The notes below the pieces were generated by a model. That model did not search any database. It was not told where the DNA came from and saw only the letters and a list, made by a program, of their open reading frames with translations. Positions 34,037 through 43,076 of a stretch of DNA of 64,000 bases are shown here, in pieces (the first letter of the stretch is position 1; every line of letters begins with the position of its first letter). Source of the stretch: an uncultured Hyphomonas sp. (GTDB taxonomy: Bacteria > Pseudomonadota > Alphaproteobacteria > Caulobacterales > Hyphomonadaceae); assembly GCF_963678195.1 (NCBI RefSeq), contig NZ_OY782759.1:3603961-3667960 (forward strand), given 5' to 3'. Both the position numbers and the translations under genes were made by a program.

Positions 34037-34561
34037 CTAAACGTCCTGCTGGCTCGTGTCATCTGCGAAGTCGAAGCCGATCACCCGGCTGCCATATTCG
34101 CCATTCTTGTAGCGTTCGATCTGATCGGTAAACCAGTTCAGAATGTGGGAATAGATGTGGTCATAGAAGGGCAGCTGGGCCTCGAAGCTGAGCGGCAGCT
34201 TGAATTCGTATTCCGAACCCTGCTCGATGCCCACAAAGAAGGTTTCCCCGACTTTCCGGCACTGCATGGTGACGCGCAGCCAGTCATTGCCGCGCGACAG
34301 GCGCACAGCCAGGCCGAAAGCGACCGGCGAGAGCGGGCGGAAACCGCGAGGCGCCATGGAAAAGGCCGCATCACCATAGGCTTTGGGCTCGAACTGGCCC
34401 TTCGGCGGCACCAGGTAGACGCAGGTCATCTCGCCCATGCCGATATAGTCGCACAGGCCGCCGCGGATCTGTTCGGCAAGACCCCGGATCCGGTCGTAAT
34501 TCTCTGTGGCCAGCGCCTGATAGGTCTCAACGGTCTCGACCAGCTTGTCTAAACGGGACAT
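34037..34561 (-). CDS. Conserved hypothetical protein
   Basis: 174 residues, soluble. A helical N-terminus (LDKLVETVETYQALATENYDRI) is followed by a mixed alpha/beta domain with CDYIGMGEMTCVYLVPP, GNDWLRVTMQCRKVG and SHILNWFTDQIERYKNG. No known family is recognised. Flanked by the antiporter (35 bp) and EEP nuclease (48 bp) on the same strand; the three may be one transcript. Confidence 0.78.
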   Translation of the reverse strand: MSRLDKLVETVETYQALATENYDRIRGLAEQIRGGLCDYIGMGEMTCVYLVPPKGQFEPKAYGDAAFSMAPRGFRPLSPVAFGLAVRLSRGNDWLRVTMQCRKVGETFFVGIEQGSEYEFKLPLSFEAQLPFYDHIYSHILNWFTDQIERYKNGEYGSRVIGFDFADDTSQQDV

Positions 34562-34609
34562 GGCTGCGGGTCTCCAAATGTGGGGAATACTGGGGTGCTG
34601 GAACGGATA

Positions 34610-35620
34610 TTACGGCGCCAGCGGTCTTCCTTCAAACTGCAGTGTCGCGGCCAGCGGACAATGGTCCGAAGCCTTCGGCTCGCTCCAGCCTACGCCAGGA
34701 AAACGCGCCCCCTCATAACGCCGCGCGCGGAACGGGGTTCCGCCGCGTACAATGCGTACGTGTGGTCTCGGATTGCGCAGCGCAAGGGCCGGAGAGAGGA
34801 AGATATGGTCCAGCGCGCCGTAAGTGTCGTCGCCATTATAGTGGTGGGTCCAGCGGTCATAGGGATCGGCGATGGCGTGCGTGGCGAGATCGACCGCGAA
34901 TCCGTCCTCGATGAGCGGTCCCAGCCCATGATCGTGCAGGGCCTGCCCGTCACGCTCGAAATAGTCGTTGAAATCGCCGAGGATCACCCATTCCGCCGCC
35001 GCCGGGTCCGGAAAGCGCCGCTCGATGATGAGGCGCACGGCCTGCGCCTCGGCCTGCCGGATCGCCCGCGTCCTGTACCGGCCGCCGAACATCGACTTGA
35101 AGTGACAGATGAACAGCGTCAGCACGCGCCCGTCCTTCACGATGTCCGCTTCGAGGCAGTCCCGCCGGAAGGCATAGTCATTGACGCTCAGTCCATTTGG
35201 CGGCTTCAGGCCCAGCCGGCCATAGGTCTCCCGCGCATGGCTGCGATAATGGATGACCGGCAGACGCGACAGCAGGCCGACATCGATGCCGCGGGTATCA
35301 TTCCCCTCCAGCAGCACACGCTCCTCGAAAGCCCCGCCGGACCAGCGCGCGAGGTAGCGCGTGTCGAAGGCCGTCAGCGTGACGAGGTTCTCCACCTCCT
35401 GCAGGGCGCAGACCTCGGCCTGCGTGGCGCCGAGCGCCTCGGCGGTGAGCGTCCGGTCATCTTCGGAGAGGACATTGAACACCGAATCCACCTGCGCGGC
35501 GACATGGGCGTCGTCGACCTCCGTCAACCGCTCGCGCGCCCGCTTGATGCCCGCCTGGGCAAAGTCGCAGCGCATCATCAGGTTTTCACAATTGAAGGTG
35601 GCGAGGCGGAGGTCTGGCAT
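34610..35620 (-). CDS. Endonuclease/exonuclease/phosphatase family protein
   Basis: 336 residues. EEP-fold motifs: LRLATFNCENL (Asn), CALQEVEN (metal Glu), LFICHFKSM (His), WVILGDFNDYFE (DxN) and ASDHCPLAATL (terminal DH). No signal peptide, so cytoplasmic. Members hydrolyse phosphodiesters of DNA, RNA or lipids; the substrate here cannot be told. Possible first gene of a three-gene operon with the hypothetical protein and antiporter. Confidence 0.87.
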   Translation of the reverse strand: MPDLRLATFNCENLMMRCDFAQAGIKRARERLTEVDDAHVAAQVDSVFNVLSEDDRTLTAEALGATQAEVCALQEVENLVTLTAFDTRYLARWSGGAFEERVLLEGNDTRGIDVGLLSRLPVIHYRSHARETYGRLGLKPPNGLSVNDYAFRRDCLEADIVKDGRVLTLFICHFKSMFGGRYRTRAIRQAEAQAVRLIIERRFPDPAAAEWVILGDFNDYFERDGQALHDHGLGPLIEDGFAVDLATHAIADPYDRWTHHYNGDDTYGALDHIFLSPALALRNPRPHVRIVRGGTPFRARRYEGARFPGVGWSEPKASDHCPLAATLQFEGRPLAP

Positions 35621-35926
35621 CGCGGGGAGTGATGGGACGTTCCGCCGGGTGGGTCAATTCGGAGCGGCTAATTCCACTGGCTTTCGCTATAGTTCTCTCA
35701 TCTGGCGCATAGCATCCGCTTCAAGTCCTTTGGACGGCAGTATCCAACAGACAGAGATTCACTGATTGCAAAACGTGATCGACGAAACATCAGGCCATTT
35801 ATCTGGGGTGAACTAAGGCCGTTCGAAAATGCCTGTATTCGGCAGCCAGAACTCCCTGAACGTTTGCGGTTCATATTGCATTCATGCAGATTGCATTTTT
35901 GTTGCTTGGTGCACAAGGAGATGCAG
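35621..35926. other. AT-richer intergenic stretch before the ankyrin gene
   Basis: No credible gene. Composition drops to lower GC from about 35680. The direct repeat ATTGCATT (35876 and 35891 region, separated by 15-17 bases) and the short palindrome TGCAT-TC-ATGCA lie within 50 bp of the ankyrin gene start and could be part of its control region. I see nothing else that can be named. Confidence 0.5.
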
Positions 35927-36616
35927 ATGGGTCTATTGGATTTGATATTACCGAAGGCCAAGAGAAGCGAGAGAGCTGTTCGGTTCTGCTGTTCTGGCGT
36001 GCGCTTTGGTGATCCTTTGACACCAGACTGGGATACTTCGCTGGAAGAGATTGAGTCTGACATTCGCGCTCATCGTATTGACGCAAATTATCAGGATGCA
36101 GACGGCAAAAGCATGCTTCACCATCTTTGCTCCGAGTTGGGGAAGCCGAAAGTGCGGGAGTTCGCAGAATTTTTGGTTTCGCGGGGCGCATCCTTGGAAT
36201 TGCGCGACAGTTATGGCAACACGCCCCTGCTGGGAAACGCTCATCGGAACTATGCGATAGGGTTTTGTGTTACTGCAGGAGCCGATCTCAATGTCGTCAA
36301 TTCTAAAGGAAACGGAGTATTCCACAATATTGTGGGAGGTTTTGATTATCGACTGGACACGCAAAGGAAATATCCGGATATCGAGGCATGTCGGGTAGAC
36401 CCTCTGATTGAAGAAGTACGTCTTTTAGTAAAGGCCGGCGCAGACGTCACCCACCGGAACGAAAGGGGCGATATGCCCTTAGACTCTCTACATATCTTCA
36501 ATAATGCGCTAGAGCGAAACGGTGGAGCGGGATACAAATATTGGGTGGAGCTTGTTGATGCAATGGGTTGGCCTGACGGAAAAATCACTGATGCTATTAA
36601 GGCACGAAAAGGCTAA
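35927..36616 (+). CDS. Ankyrin-repeat protein, AT-richer
   Basis: 229 residues. Ankyrin-like units: NYQDADGKSMLHHLCSE...EFLVSRGASLEL, RDSYGNTPLLGNAH, TAGADLNVVNSKGNGVFHNI and LLVKAGADVTHRNERGDMPLDSL. N-terminal 45 residues (MGLLDLILPKAKRSERAVRF) are not repeat. ATG 35927 is favoured by AAGGAG at 35915-35920. No signal peptide. Lower GC than the flanks and no neighbours on its strand, so probably acquired; such proteins may be toxin/immunity or adaptor proteins, but nothing here proves it. Confidence 0.75.
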   Translation: MGLLDLILPKAKRSERAVRFCCSGVRFGDPLTPDWDTSLEEIESDIRAHRIDANYQDADGKSMLHHLCSELGKPKVREFAEFLVSRGASLELRDSYGNTPLLGNAHRNYAIGFCVTAGADLNVVNSKGNGVFHNIVGGFDYRLDTQRKYPDIEACRVDPLIEEVRLLVKAGADVTHRNERGDMPLDSLHIFNNALERNGGAGYKYWVELVDAMGWPDGKITDAIKARKG

Positions 36617-36796
36617 CCAGTGCAGACTTTTGATCAGAACAAAGAATACTCAGAAATTTAAAATTCACACCTACCACCACATGATTGCAAATTAAGTGTC
36701 GTCTGAGAAGCTGGCTTCGAAATATCGGAGGTAGTCAAGATTGGAAGAATAGCGCCCCATTTTGAGCGCTTCCGTACTTTTGGTTCGACGTGAAAC

Positions 36797-37672
36797 TCAG
36801 GCCGCGCGGCGCCCCGCAAAGCGCGCAGCCGTCGACGCCCGCTCTACCGCCCCCGCATCCGGCCGCAGGTCTGCCGGGATGGCGGCGCGGCCGAGTTCGA
36901 CACAGATGCCGGGCTGGATGCCGCTGCCGAAAGCGGCGAGCGTGTTGCGGGCCGTTTCCAGCATGACGGCTTCGTCCTCCACGACCTGTCCGTACCGCGC
37001 GGCCAATGGCCCGACCACGCCATAGGCCAGGAACACGCCAAGGAACGTGCCGAGCAGCGCCGTGCCGATCATGGCGCCCAGCACGGCGGGCGACTGGTCG
37101 ATCGAGCCCATGGTGCGGATAATGCCCAGCACAGCCGCCACGATACCGAGCGCGGGCAGCGCATCGGCCACGGTGTGCAGCGCCGCGACGGCCTTCATGC
37201 GGTGGTTCAGGTTCTGGTTGATCGACTGGTCCATATGCGCCTCGGCGCGGGCCGGGTCTGACAGGTCCAGCGCCATCAGGCGGAACGCGTCGCAGATCAG
37301 GGACCGCGTGGCGGCATCATCGCGGATAGCGGGCGCGGCGGCGAAGGTTTCGGATTCCATGGGACTTTCGATGTCTGCCTCAATGGAGACAAAGCCGCCC
37401 CGGCGGGCTTTGCGCATCAGCGTACCGAGCAGGACCAGCAGGGATTGATAGTCCTCCTGCCGCCATTTGGCGCCGGTGAAAGCCTTCAGCACCCCTGCCC
37501 CGGCCTCTTTCGCGACGGCAGGCGAATTGCCGATGACCAGCGTCCCCACGGCAGCCCCGCCGATCAGCGCAAGCTCCAGCGGCAGCGCCTCCATCGCCAT
37601 GTGGCCGCCCGTAAAGACGAGACCGCCAAAGACGAGCGCAACAACAAGGATGAGGCCGATCAGCTGTGGCAA
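36797..37672 (-). CDS. motA: Flagellar motor stator protein MotA
   Basis: About 291 residues with the TTG start at 37672 (AAGGA upstream; GTG at 37702 also possible). Four membrane segments: 4-24, 31-50, about 168-190 and 200-222. The cytoplasmic loop has SLLVLLGTLMRKARRGG, and GIVAAVLGIIRTMGSIDQSPAVLGAMIG, GTFLGVFLAYGVVGPLA are the MotA_ExbB hallmarks. It forms the proton channel of the stator with MotB. No motB is adjacent, as in Caulobacter where the two are apart. Confidence 0.88.
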   Translation of the reverse strand: MPQLIGLILVVALVFGGLVFTGGHMAMEALPLELALIGGAAVGTLVIGNSPAVAKEAGAGVLKAFTGAKWRQEDYQSLLVLLGTLMRKARRGGFVSIEADIESPMESETFAAAPAIRDDAATRSLICDAFRLMALDLSDPARAEAHMDQSINQNLNHRMKAVAALHTVADALPALGIVAAVLGIIRTMGSIDQSPAVLGAMIGTALLGTFLGVFLAYGVVGPLAARYGQVVEDEAVMLETARNTLAAFGSGIQPGICVELGRAAIPADLRPDAGAVERASTAARFAGRRAA

Positions 37673-37805
37673 GGACGCATTCCTTCGCGAAGAATACGCC
37701 ACTTTCGCACGGGGGTCTTAAGCCAAGGTTGCACCTGAATGCGCAAGAGATCGTGCCCCGGCGCGCGAATATGTTTATAAAACAGGGATTGCGTGGAGTG
37801 ACCCG

Positions 37806-38285
37806 ATGCGTCTTGCGACCCTCATTGCCAGCCTGCTGACCGCCCTGCCCGCCATGGCAGAGCCGGTTCAGGCCGCCGGCGACTATCGCACCTGCGCGCC
37901 GGAGATCAGCGAAGCCGGCCGCGGCCTTGTCGCGAAAACCTGCGGCACGCTGGCCGTGCCGGACTTTTCGGGCGTGGAATTTCAGTCTGCCGGAGAGATG
38001 GAAGATGCCCGCTCGCTGCGCGACGGCTTCCTGCTGGGCGTGAAAGTCTATGGCCGCTGCGTGTCGGACTTCATTACGGCGCAGCAGCAACCCGGCGTCT
38101 CAGCAGACAGCCCGGCCGCCGACCAGGCCGCCTGCGCCCATGCCTGGGCCGAGGACAAAGCCACGGACGTGATCCGCAGCTTCGGACAGGCCTGCATCGC
38201 CTACGCCAACCGCTCTGTCATGGACATGCGCCTGCCGGTCTATGAGGGCCCGTGTTATCCGGAGACGGACGAAACCGGCGGCTGA
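37806..38285 (+). CDS. Small exported cysteine-containing protein, unknown
   Basis: 159 residues. Signal peptide RLATLIASLLTALPAMA then a mature region with seven cysteines (YRTCAP, KTCGT, GRCVSD, AACAH, QACIAY, GPCYP), consistent with disulfides in the periplasm. Helical middle (EDKATDVIRSFGQACIAYANRS). No family recognised. It faces the ABC ATPase gene with 4 bp between stop codons. Confidence 0.78.
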   Translation: MRLATLIASLLTALPAMAEPVQAAGDYRTCAPEISEAGRGLVAKTCGTLAVPDFSGVEFQSAGEMEDARSLRDGFLLGVKVYGRCVSDFITAQQQPGVSADSPAADQAACAHAWAEDKATDVIRSFGQACIAYANRSVMDMRLPVYEGPCYPETDETGG

Positions 38286-38289
38286 GACC

Positions 38290-40134
38290 TCAGCCCGCAA
38301 CCAATCCTTCCGTGCCGAGCATGGCGTCGTGCTCCGCCACGAGGTGGCCGGGGGAGACTTCGACGAGTTTCGGACGGTATTGCTCCGCATCCACATCATC
38401 GACCAGCTTCGACTTCATGAAGCGCAGGGCCGCGCGGCTGTCGAGCGGGCTCGGCAAATCGCCGGAGAGCTTCAGGCGCTCACGTGACTTTTCGCTTTTC
38501 GGGTCTGCATTCGGCACGGCGGCGATGAGGGCCTTGGTGTAGGGGTGGCGCGCATCGGTGTAGATCGCGTTGCGCCCGGCCAGCTCCACCACGCGGCCAA
38601 GATACAGAACCATGACGCGGTGGCTGATCTGGCGCACGACGGCGAGGTCGTGGCTGATGAAGATCATGGCGAGGCCGAACTCTTTCTGCAGCTCGATCAG
38701 CAGGTCCACGACCTGCGCCTGCACCGACACGTCGAGGGCGGAGACCGCCTCATCGCAGATCACGAGCTTCGGCTTCAGGATCATGGCGCGGGCGATGCCG
38801 ACACGCTGGTTCTGGCCGCCGGAGAGTTCATGCGGGTAGCGGTTGATCAGGGCCGGATCGAGCCCGACACGCGGCAGGATTTCCCGCACTTTCGCTTCGC
38901 GCTCTGCCCGGGAGAGCTGCGGCTGGTGAACCTGCAGCGGTTCGGCAATCGAGGCGCCGATCGACATGCGCGGATCGAGACTGGCCAGCGGATCCTGAAA
39001 CACGATCTGGAGGTCGTCGCGCAGGCCGTCCATTTCCTTCCGGCCCGCCTTGGCAATATCCTTGCCGAGCCAGGCAACCGTTCCGTCCGTTGGCGGAATG
39101 AGCTTCAGCACACCGCGCGCGAGGGTCGACTTGCCGCAGCCGGATTCGCCGACGACGCCCAGCGTCTCACCGGGGCGCAGGTCGAAAGACACGCCATCGA
39201 CAGCTTTCAGCGGCTTGCGCTTGCCGAACAGGCCGCCCTTCACCTGAATCGGGAAATAGACCTTCATCTCGTCCACCGTCAGCACCGGAGGGGTTGCCTC
39301 AGGCGGCGCCTCCGACAGGACTGGCCGGCCCGGCCGGTCCGGCTCGTCAATGCGCGGCACGGCGTTGAGCAGCATTTTCGTATAGTCAGCTTTCGGCGCG
39401 TAGAAGATGTCGTCCGCCCCGCCCTCTTCCACGATCTCACCATGGCGCATGACGATCACGCGGTCGCACATGCGGGCGACGACGCCCATATTGTGCGTGA
39501 TGAGGGCGATGCCGGTGCCGGTCTCGCGCTTCAGCTCGTCCATCAGTTCGAGGACCTGGGCCTGCACCGTCACGTCCAGCGCCGTGGTGGGCTCGTCGGC
39601 AATCAGGATTTCCGGATTGCACAGCATGGCGATGGCAATCATCACGCGCTGGCGCATGCCGCCGGAGAGTTCGTGCGGGAACTGGTTCATGCGGCGCACG
39701 GCTTCGGGGATGCGCACATTCTCCAGCCATTCGACGCAATGCTTGTCGGCGGCTTCGCCCTTCTCGCCTGTGTGAAGGGCCAGCACTTCGCGCATCTGGG
39801 CGCCGACGGTCATGTGCGGGGTCAGGCTGGTCAACGGATCCTGGAAGATCATGGACACGCGCGCGCCGCGGATCTGGCGCAGCGTCTGGACCGGGGCGGT
39901 CAGCATGTCGATGCCGTCGAACAGGATTTCGCCGGTGGCTTTGCCATTCCCGGCCAGCAGGCCCATGGTGGCCAGGGCAGACTGGCTCTTGCCGGAGCCG
40001 CTTTCCCCGACAATGCCGAGGCATTCGCCGGCGGCCAGATCGAAATTGATGCCCTTGACGGCGTTCACGGCGCCATCGGGTGTGTCGAACGTGACCCGCA
40101 GGTCTTTCACGGAGAGAATGCTCATGGCCTTCAT
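38290..40134 (-). CDS. Fused dual ATPase of a peptide ABC transporter (YejF/DppDF-like)
   Basis: About 614 residues with two complete ABC domains. First: Walker [11 protein letters not shown], signature LSGGMRQRV, Walker [13 protein letters not shown]. Second: [33 protein letters not shown]. Each ends with the oligopeptide C-terminal motif ([27 protein letters not shown]). Such fusions power di-/oligopeptide or nickel uptake. Permease and binding-protein genes are not adjacent, so it is an orphan. ATG 40134 or 40125 could start it; neither has a strong RBS. Confidence 0.88.
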   Translation of the reverse strand: MKAMSILSVKDLRVTFDTPDGAVNAVKGINFDLAAGECLGIVGESGSGKSQSALATMGLLAGNGKATGEILFDGIDMLTAPVQTLRQIRGARVSMIFQDPLTSLTPHMTVGAQMREVLALHTGEKGEAADKHCVEWLENVRIPEAVRRMNQFPHELSGGMRQRVMIAIAMLCNPEILIADEPTTALDVTVQAQVLELMDELKRETGTGIALITHNMGVVARMCDRVIVMRHGEIVEEGGADDIFYAPKADYTKMLLNAVPRIDEPDRPGRPVLSEAPPEATPPVLTVDEMKVYFPIQVKGGLFGKRKPLKAVDGVSFDLRPGETLGVVGESGCGKSTLARGVLKLIPPTDGTVAWLGKDIAKAGRKEMDGLRDDLQIVFQDPLASLDPRMSIGASIAEPLQVHQPQLSRAEREAKVREILPRVGLDPALINRYPHELSGGQNQRVGIARAMILKPKLVICDEAVSALDVSVQAQVVDLLIELQKEFGLAMIFISHDLAVVRQISHRVMVLYLGRVVELAGRNAIYTDARHPYTKALIAAVPNADPKSEKSRERLKLSGDLPSPLDSRAALRFMKSKLVDDVDAEQYRPKLVEVSPGHLVAEHDAMLGTEGLVAG

Positions 40135-40173
40135 CTGTAGCGGCCGCGGGCGCGCGCGCAACAATCGGGCGCA

Positions 40174-40206
40174 GAAAAATGGCCGTGTCCGGGGAGGGAC
40201 ACGGCC
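40174..40206 (-). terminator. Terminator after ompW-like gene
   Basis: On the minus strand a perfect 10-bp stem (GGCCGTGTCC/GGACACGGCC) with 6-base loop is followed by ATTTTT. It starts 54 bp past the OmpW stop codon. Confidence 0.8.
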
Positions 40207-40260
40207 AAGTTACCAAGTCTTCCGCAAGAAAAGGGATATAAACGGAAGCTCAGGGAGAGG

Positions 40261-40932
40261 TCAGAATTTGTAGCCGAAGCCGAGACCGACAACGGTCGGG
40301 TTGATGTCCACATCAGCCTTCACCGTGGCGCCAAGGGCGGAGGTGAAGTCGACGGTGACGTCGCTGTTGATCCAGATCTTCTTGACGTCGGCGTTGAATG
40401 CCCAGCCGCCTGGTACGCCATCAAGGTCGTAGTCGAAGCCGACCTGAAGCGCCGGGCCGATGCTCGAATCGTAGTCGATATTGTCGGCAGTCCCGCCTTC
40501 GTCTTCATTGTAGAAGAGCGTAGCGTTGACGCCGGCACCGACATACGGCTTGAACTTGCCGCCATTGTCGAAGTGGTATTGCAGCGTCAGCGTCGGGGGC
40601 AGAACCCAGACGTCGCCGATTTTCACGTCGTCTCCGCCAACGGCAGCCACGTTCGTGGCGGTCACGTCATGCTGCGTGGTGGCCAGGATCAGCTCGGCAG
40701 CAATGTGCTTGTTGAAGAAGTAAGTGATGTCGAGCTCAGGCACATATTCGTCGCTGATGTCGACACTGCCGCCGAGGCGGGCACCGGCAACCGACAAGTC
40801 AGCAGACTCGTCCGGAAGCACACCGATAACCCGGGCGCGGACCATCCAAGGATTGTCATCAGCCGCGGCGACCCCCGCAACGGTTGTCCAGGTTGCACTC
40901 GCCAAGAGCGCGGCACAGAAGAGGCGTTTCAT
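40261..40932 (-). CDS. OmpW family outer membrane protein
   Basis: 223 residues. Signal peptide to AAA-DDNPW (MKRLFCAALLASATW start), then an 8-strand barrel pattern: NPWMVRARVIGVLPDE, VPELDITYFFNKHIAAELIL, LPPTLTLQYHF, KPYVGAGVNATLFYN and a terminal GFGYKF ending in Phe, the usual outer-membrane barrel signal. The family forms small hydrophobic-compound channels. AGGGAAAG lies before the ATG at 40932. Own terminator, so monocistronic. Confidence 0.9.
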   Translation of the reverse strand: MKRLFCAALLASATWTTVAGVAAADDNPWMVRARVIGVLPDESADLSVAGARLGGSVDISDEYVPELDITYFFNKHIAAELILATTQHDVTATNVAAVGGDDVKIGDVWVLPPTLTLQYHFDNGGKFKPYVGAGVNATLFYNEDEGGTADNIDYDSSIGPALQVGFDYDLDGVPGGWAFNADVKKIWINSDVTVDFTSALGATVKADVDINPTVVGLGFGYKF

Positions 40933-41239
40933 GTCTTTCCCTCCATGAAAAGAATACCAATGAGCGGGAGATAGACCCCTGTTTTTCCGAATAAAATTGG
41001 CCAGTTTGACGCGCGCCGAGGTGCCGCGCGACACGGCCGCGCAATTAGGTATTTCCCCGAATTGTGAGGAGTCCTGACAAGGCGCAAATTCACAGAACGC
41101 AACCCGAGATGGGATGTATTAACATCCGCAAACCATGTCTGCCGCCCGAGGGCGGAACGCCGCATAACGTGGCGGAGGGCTTGCGTCTGCTCCCCCGCCC
41201 CCGCAAAAGTGCCAGCGCTGTATTTGAGGAGCTGCACCC
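40933..41239. other. Divergent intergenic region ompW-adh
   Basis: 307 bp between the divergent OmpW and alcohol dehydrogenase genes, with no credible coding. Both promoters must lie here. I looked for FNR, Fur and LexA boxes; only a half-good FNR-like sequence was found and it is rejected below. Confidence 0.6.
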
Positions 41240-42373
41240 ATGCCCGTTATGACCTTCCTGACAACCTGTATTTTTGATTCCGGCGCGCTGAAACAGCTGC
41301 CGAATGTCGCGAAGAATCTGGGCATCACGCGCCCCTTCATCGTCACCGACCCGGGCATCAAGGCCGCTGGCCTCCTGGCGAAAGTGGAAGATGCGCTCGG
41401 CATGGCCCCGGCTGGCGTGTTTGCTGACACCGTGCCCAACCCGCTGGAATCCCAGGCCAAGCAAGCGGCCGAAGCCTACAAGGCCAGCGGCGCCGACGGC
41501 CTGATCGCGGTCGGCGGCGGATCGTCCATGGACCACGCAAAAGCCATCGGCCTGCTGGTCAGCCACCCCGATCCGCTGGAAACCTATGCCGCCATCACCG
41601 GCGGCGCGAAGAAGATCAAGAAGATCCCGCCGCTGATCGCCATTCCAACGACGGCCGGAACGGGCTCTGAAGTCTCCGTCGGCACCGTGGTGATCCTGGA
41701 GAACGGGCGTAAGGAAACCATCGTGTCCCCGAACCTGATCCCGGCCACCGCGATCTGCGATCCGGACCTGACGCTCGGCCTGCCCGCGGGTCTGACCGCC
41801 GCGACCGGCATGGATGCCCTCACCCACTGTATCGAGGCCGTGCTGGCCCCGGCCGTCAATCCGCCTGCGGAAGGCATCGGCTATGATGGCGCCTATCGTG
41901 CGTTTGGCGAAGGCTGGCTGAAGAAAGCCGTTCAGGACGGCTCCGATCCGGATGCCCGCTGGCACATGATGATGGCCAGCTATGAAGGCGCGCTTGCCTT
42001 CGTGAAGGGGCTTGGCGGGGTTCACGCGCTGTCTCATGCGGCCGGGCGCCTGAAAGACAAGAAGCTGCACCATGGTACGCTGAACGCGGTTTTCCTGCCG
42101 CACATCCTGCGCTTCCATGAAGGGGCGGCAGACGCAAAATACGCGCGGCTGCGCCAGGTCATGGGCCTGAAGGAAGGTGCTGACCTCGCCGATGCCATCG
42201 CGAAGCTGAACGAAGATCTCGGCATTCCGCCCACGCTGAAGGAAATGGGCCTTGGCATGGAAGACGCCGAAGGCATCGTCGAGTACGCCCTCAAAGACCT
42301 TGCACACTTCGGAAATCCGAAGCCTATGAGTGCAGACGATTATGCGAAGGTCTACGAGACCGCGCTCGGATAA
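41240..42373 (+). CDS. Iron-containing alcohol dehydrogenase
   Basis: 377 residues. NAD loop AVGGGSSMDHAKAIGL; metal site GMDALTHCIEAVLAP then HALSHAAGRLKDKKLHHGTLNAVFLPHILRFH carrying the metal His residues; PTTAGTGSEVS is present as in group III ADHs. It interconverts a primary or secondary alcohol and aldehyde; substrate unknown. Followed by the tag-like gene after 12 bp, so an operon is likely, which is an odd pairing. Confidence 0.9.
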   Translation: MPVMTFLTTCIFDSGALKQLPNVAKNLGITRPFIVTDPGIKAAGLLAKVEDALGMAPAGVFADTVPNPLESQAKQAAEAYKASGADGLIAVGGGSSMDHAKAIGLLVSHPDPLETYAAITGGAKKIKKIPPLIAIPTTAGTGSEVSVGTVVILENGRKETIVSPNLIPATAICDPDLTLGLPAGLTAATGMDALTHCIEAVLAPAVNPPAEGIGYDGAYRAFGEGWLKKAVQDGSDPDARWHMMMASYEGALAFVKGLGGVHALSHAAGRLKDKKLHHGTLNAVFLPHILRFHEGAADAKYARLRQVMGLKEGADLADAIAKLNEDLGIPPTLKEMGLGMEDAEGIVEYALKDLAHFGNPKPMSADDYAKVYETALG

Positions 42374-42385
42374 GGAGCCCATCTC

Positions 42386-43060
42386 ATGGCGCGAAAGTTC
42401 GCCCCGATCCTGAAGATGGCCGCAGGCCATCATGGCGGACGGGCGAATGCGCTGGAGATGTCGCAGAACACGCATGCGGTGGCGGACCTGTCGAACGTGT
42501 CCGCCGACCGTTTGCTCTCGGTGATGACACGCTGCGTGTTCAATGCCGGGTTCAACTGGAAAGTCATCGGCGCCAAATGGGACGGGTTCGAAGCAGCGTT
42601 CGAAGGCTTCGATCCCGGCAAGCTTGCTTTCTTCGGGGAAGAGATGCTGGACCGTCTGGTCTCTGACGAACGCATCGTCCGCAACGGCCAGAAAATCCGG
42701 GCCACGCTGGAAAACGCGAAATTCGTCGCCGACGTGGAAGCCAAGGAAGGCGGCTTCGGCCACTTCCTCGCCAGCTGGCCCGCCGATGACCAGCTTGGCC
42801 TGATGGCGGCGCTGAACAAGCGCGGCTCACGCCTCGGCGGGGCGACCGGCGCCTATTTCCTGCGCTTTAGCGGCTGGGATGCCTGGATCGCCTCCTCCCA
42901 CGTTTGCGCGGCACTGATGCGTGAAGGCGTGCTGGACAAACCGGAAGCAAAATCAAAGCGCGACCTTGCTGCACTCCAGGACGCGATCAACGCCTATCAT
43001 GACGACAGCGGCCTGCCCCGTGCCCAGATCAGCCGTCTGCTCGCCATGAGCATCGGCTGA
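42386..43060 (+). CDS. tag: DNA-3-methyladenine glycosylase I family protein
   Basis: 224 residues. The Adenine_glyco pattern is visible: VMTRCVFNAGFNWKVIGAKW, FEGFDPGKLAFFGEEMLDRL and RIVRNGQKIRATLENAKFV. The zinc Cys/His set of E. coli Tag is not obvious, so this is a divergent relative. It would excise alkylated adenine from DNA. Co-transcribed with the alcohol dehydrogenase by spacing (12 bp). Confidence 0.82.
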   Translation: MARKFAPILKMAAGHHGGRANALEMSQNTHAVADLSNVSADRLLSVMTRCVFNAGFNWKVIGAKWDGFEAAFEGFDPGKLAFFGEEMLDRLVSDERIVRNGQKIRATLENAKFVADVEAKEGGFGHFLASWPADDQLGLMAALNKRGSRLGGATGAYFLRFSGWDAWIASSHVCAALMREGVLDKPEAKSKRDLAALQDAINAYHDDSGLPRAQISRLLAMSIG

Positions 43061-43076
43061 TCTGGGCCGGCGTCCC

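Noticed and set aside
41074-41087. FNR-like site upstream of the ompW-like gene
   Set aside because: TTGCGCCTTGTCAG lacks the symmetric TTGAT/ATCAA halves and lies about 140 bp before the start.
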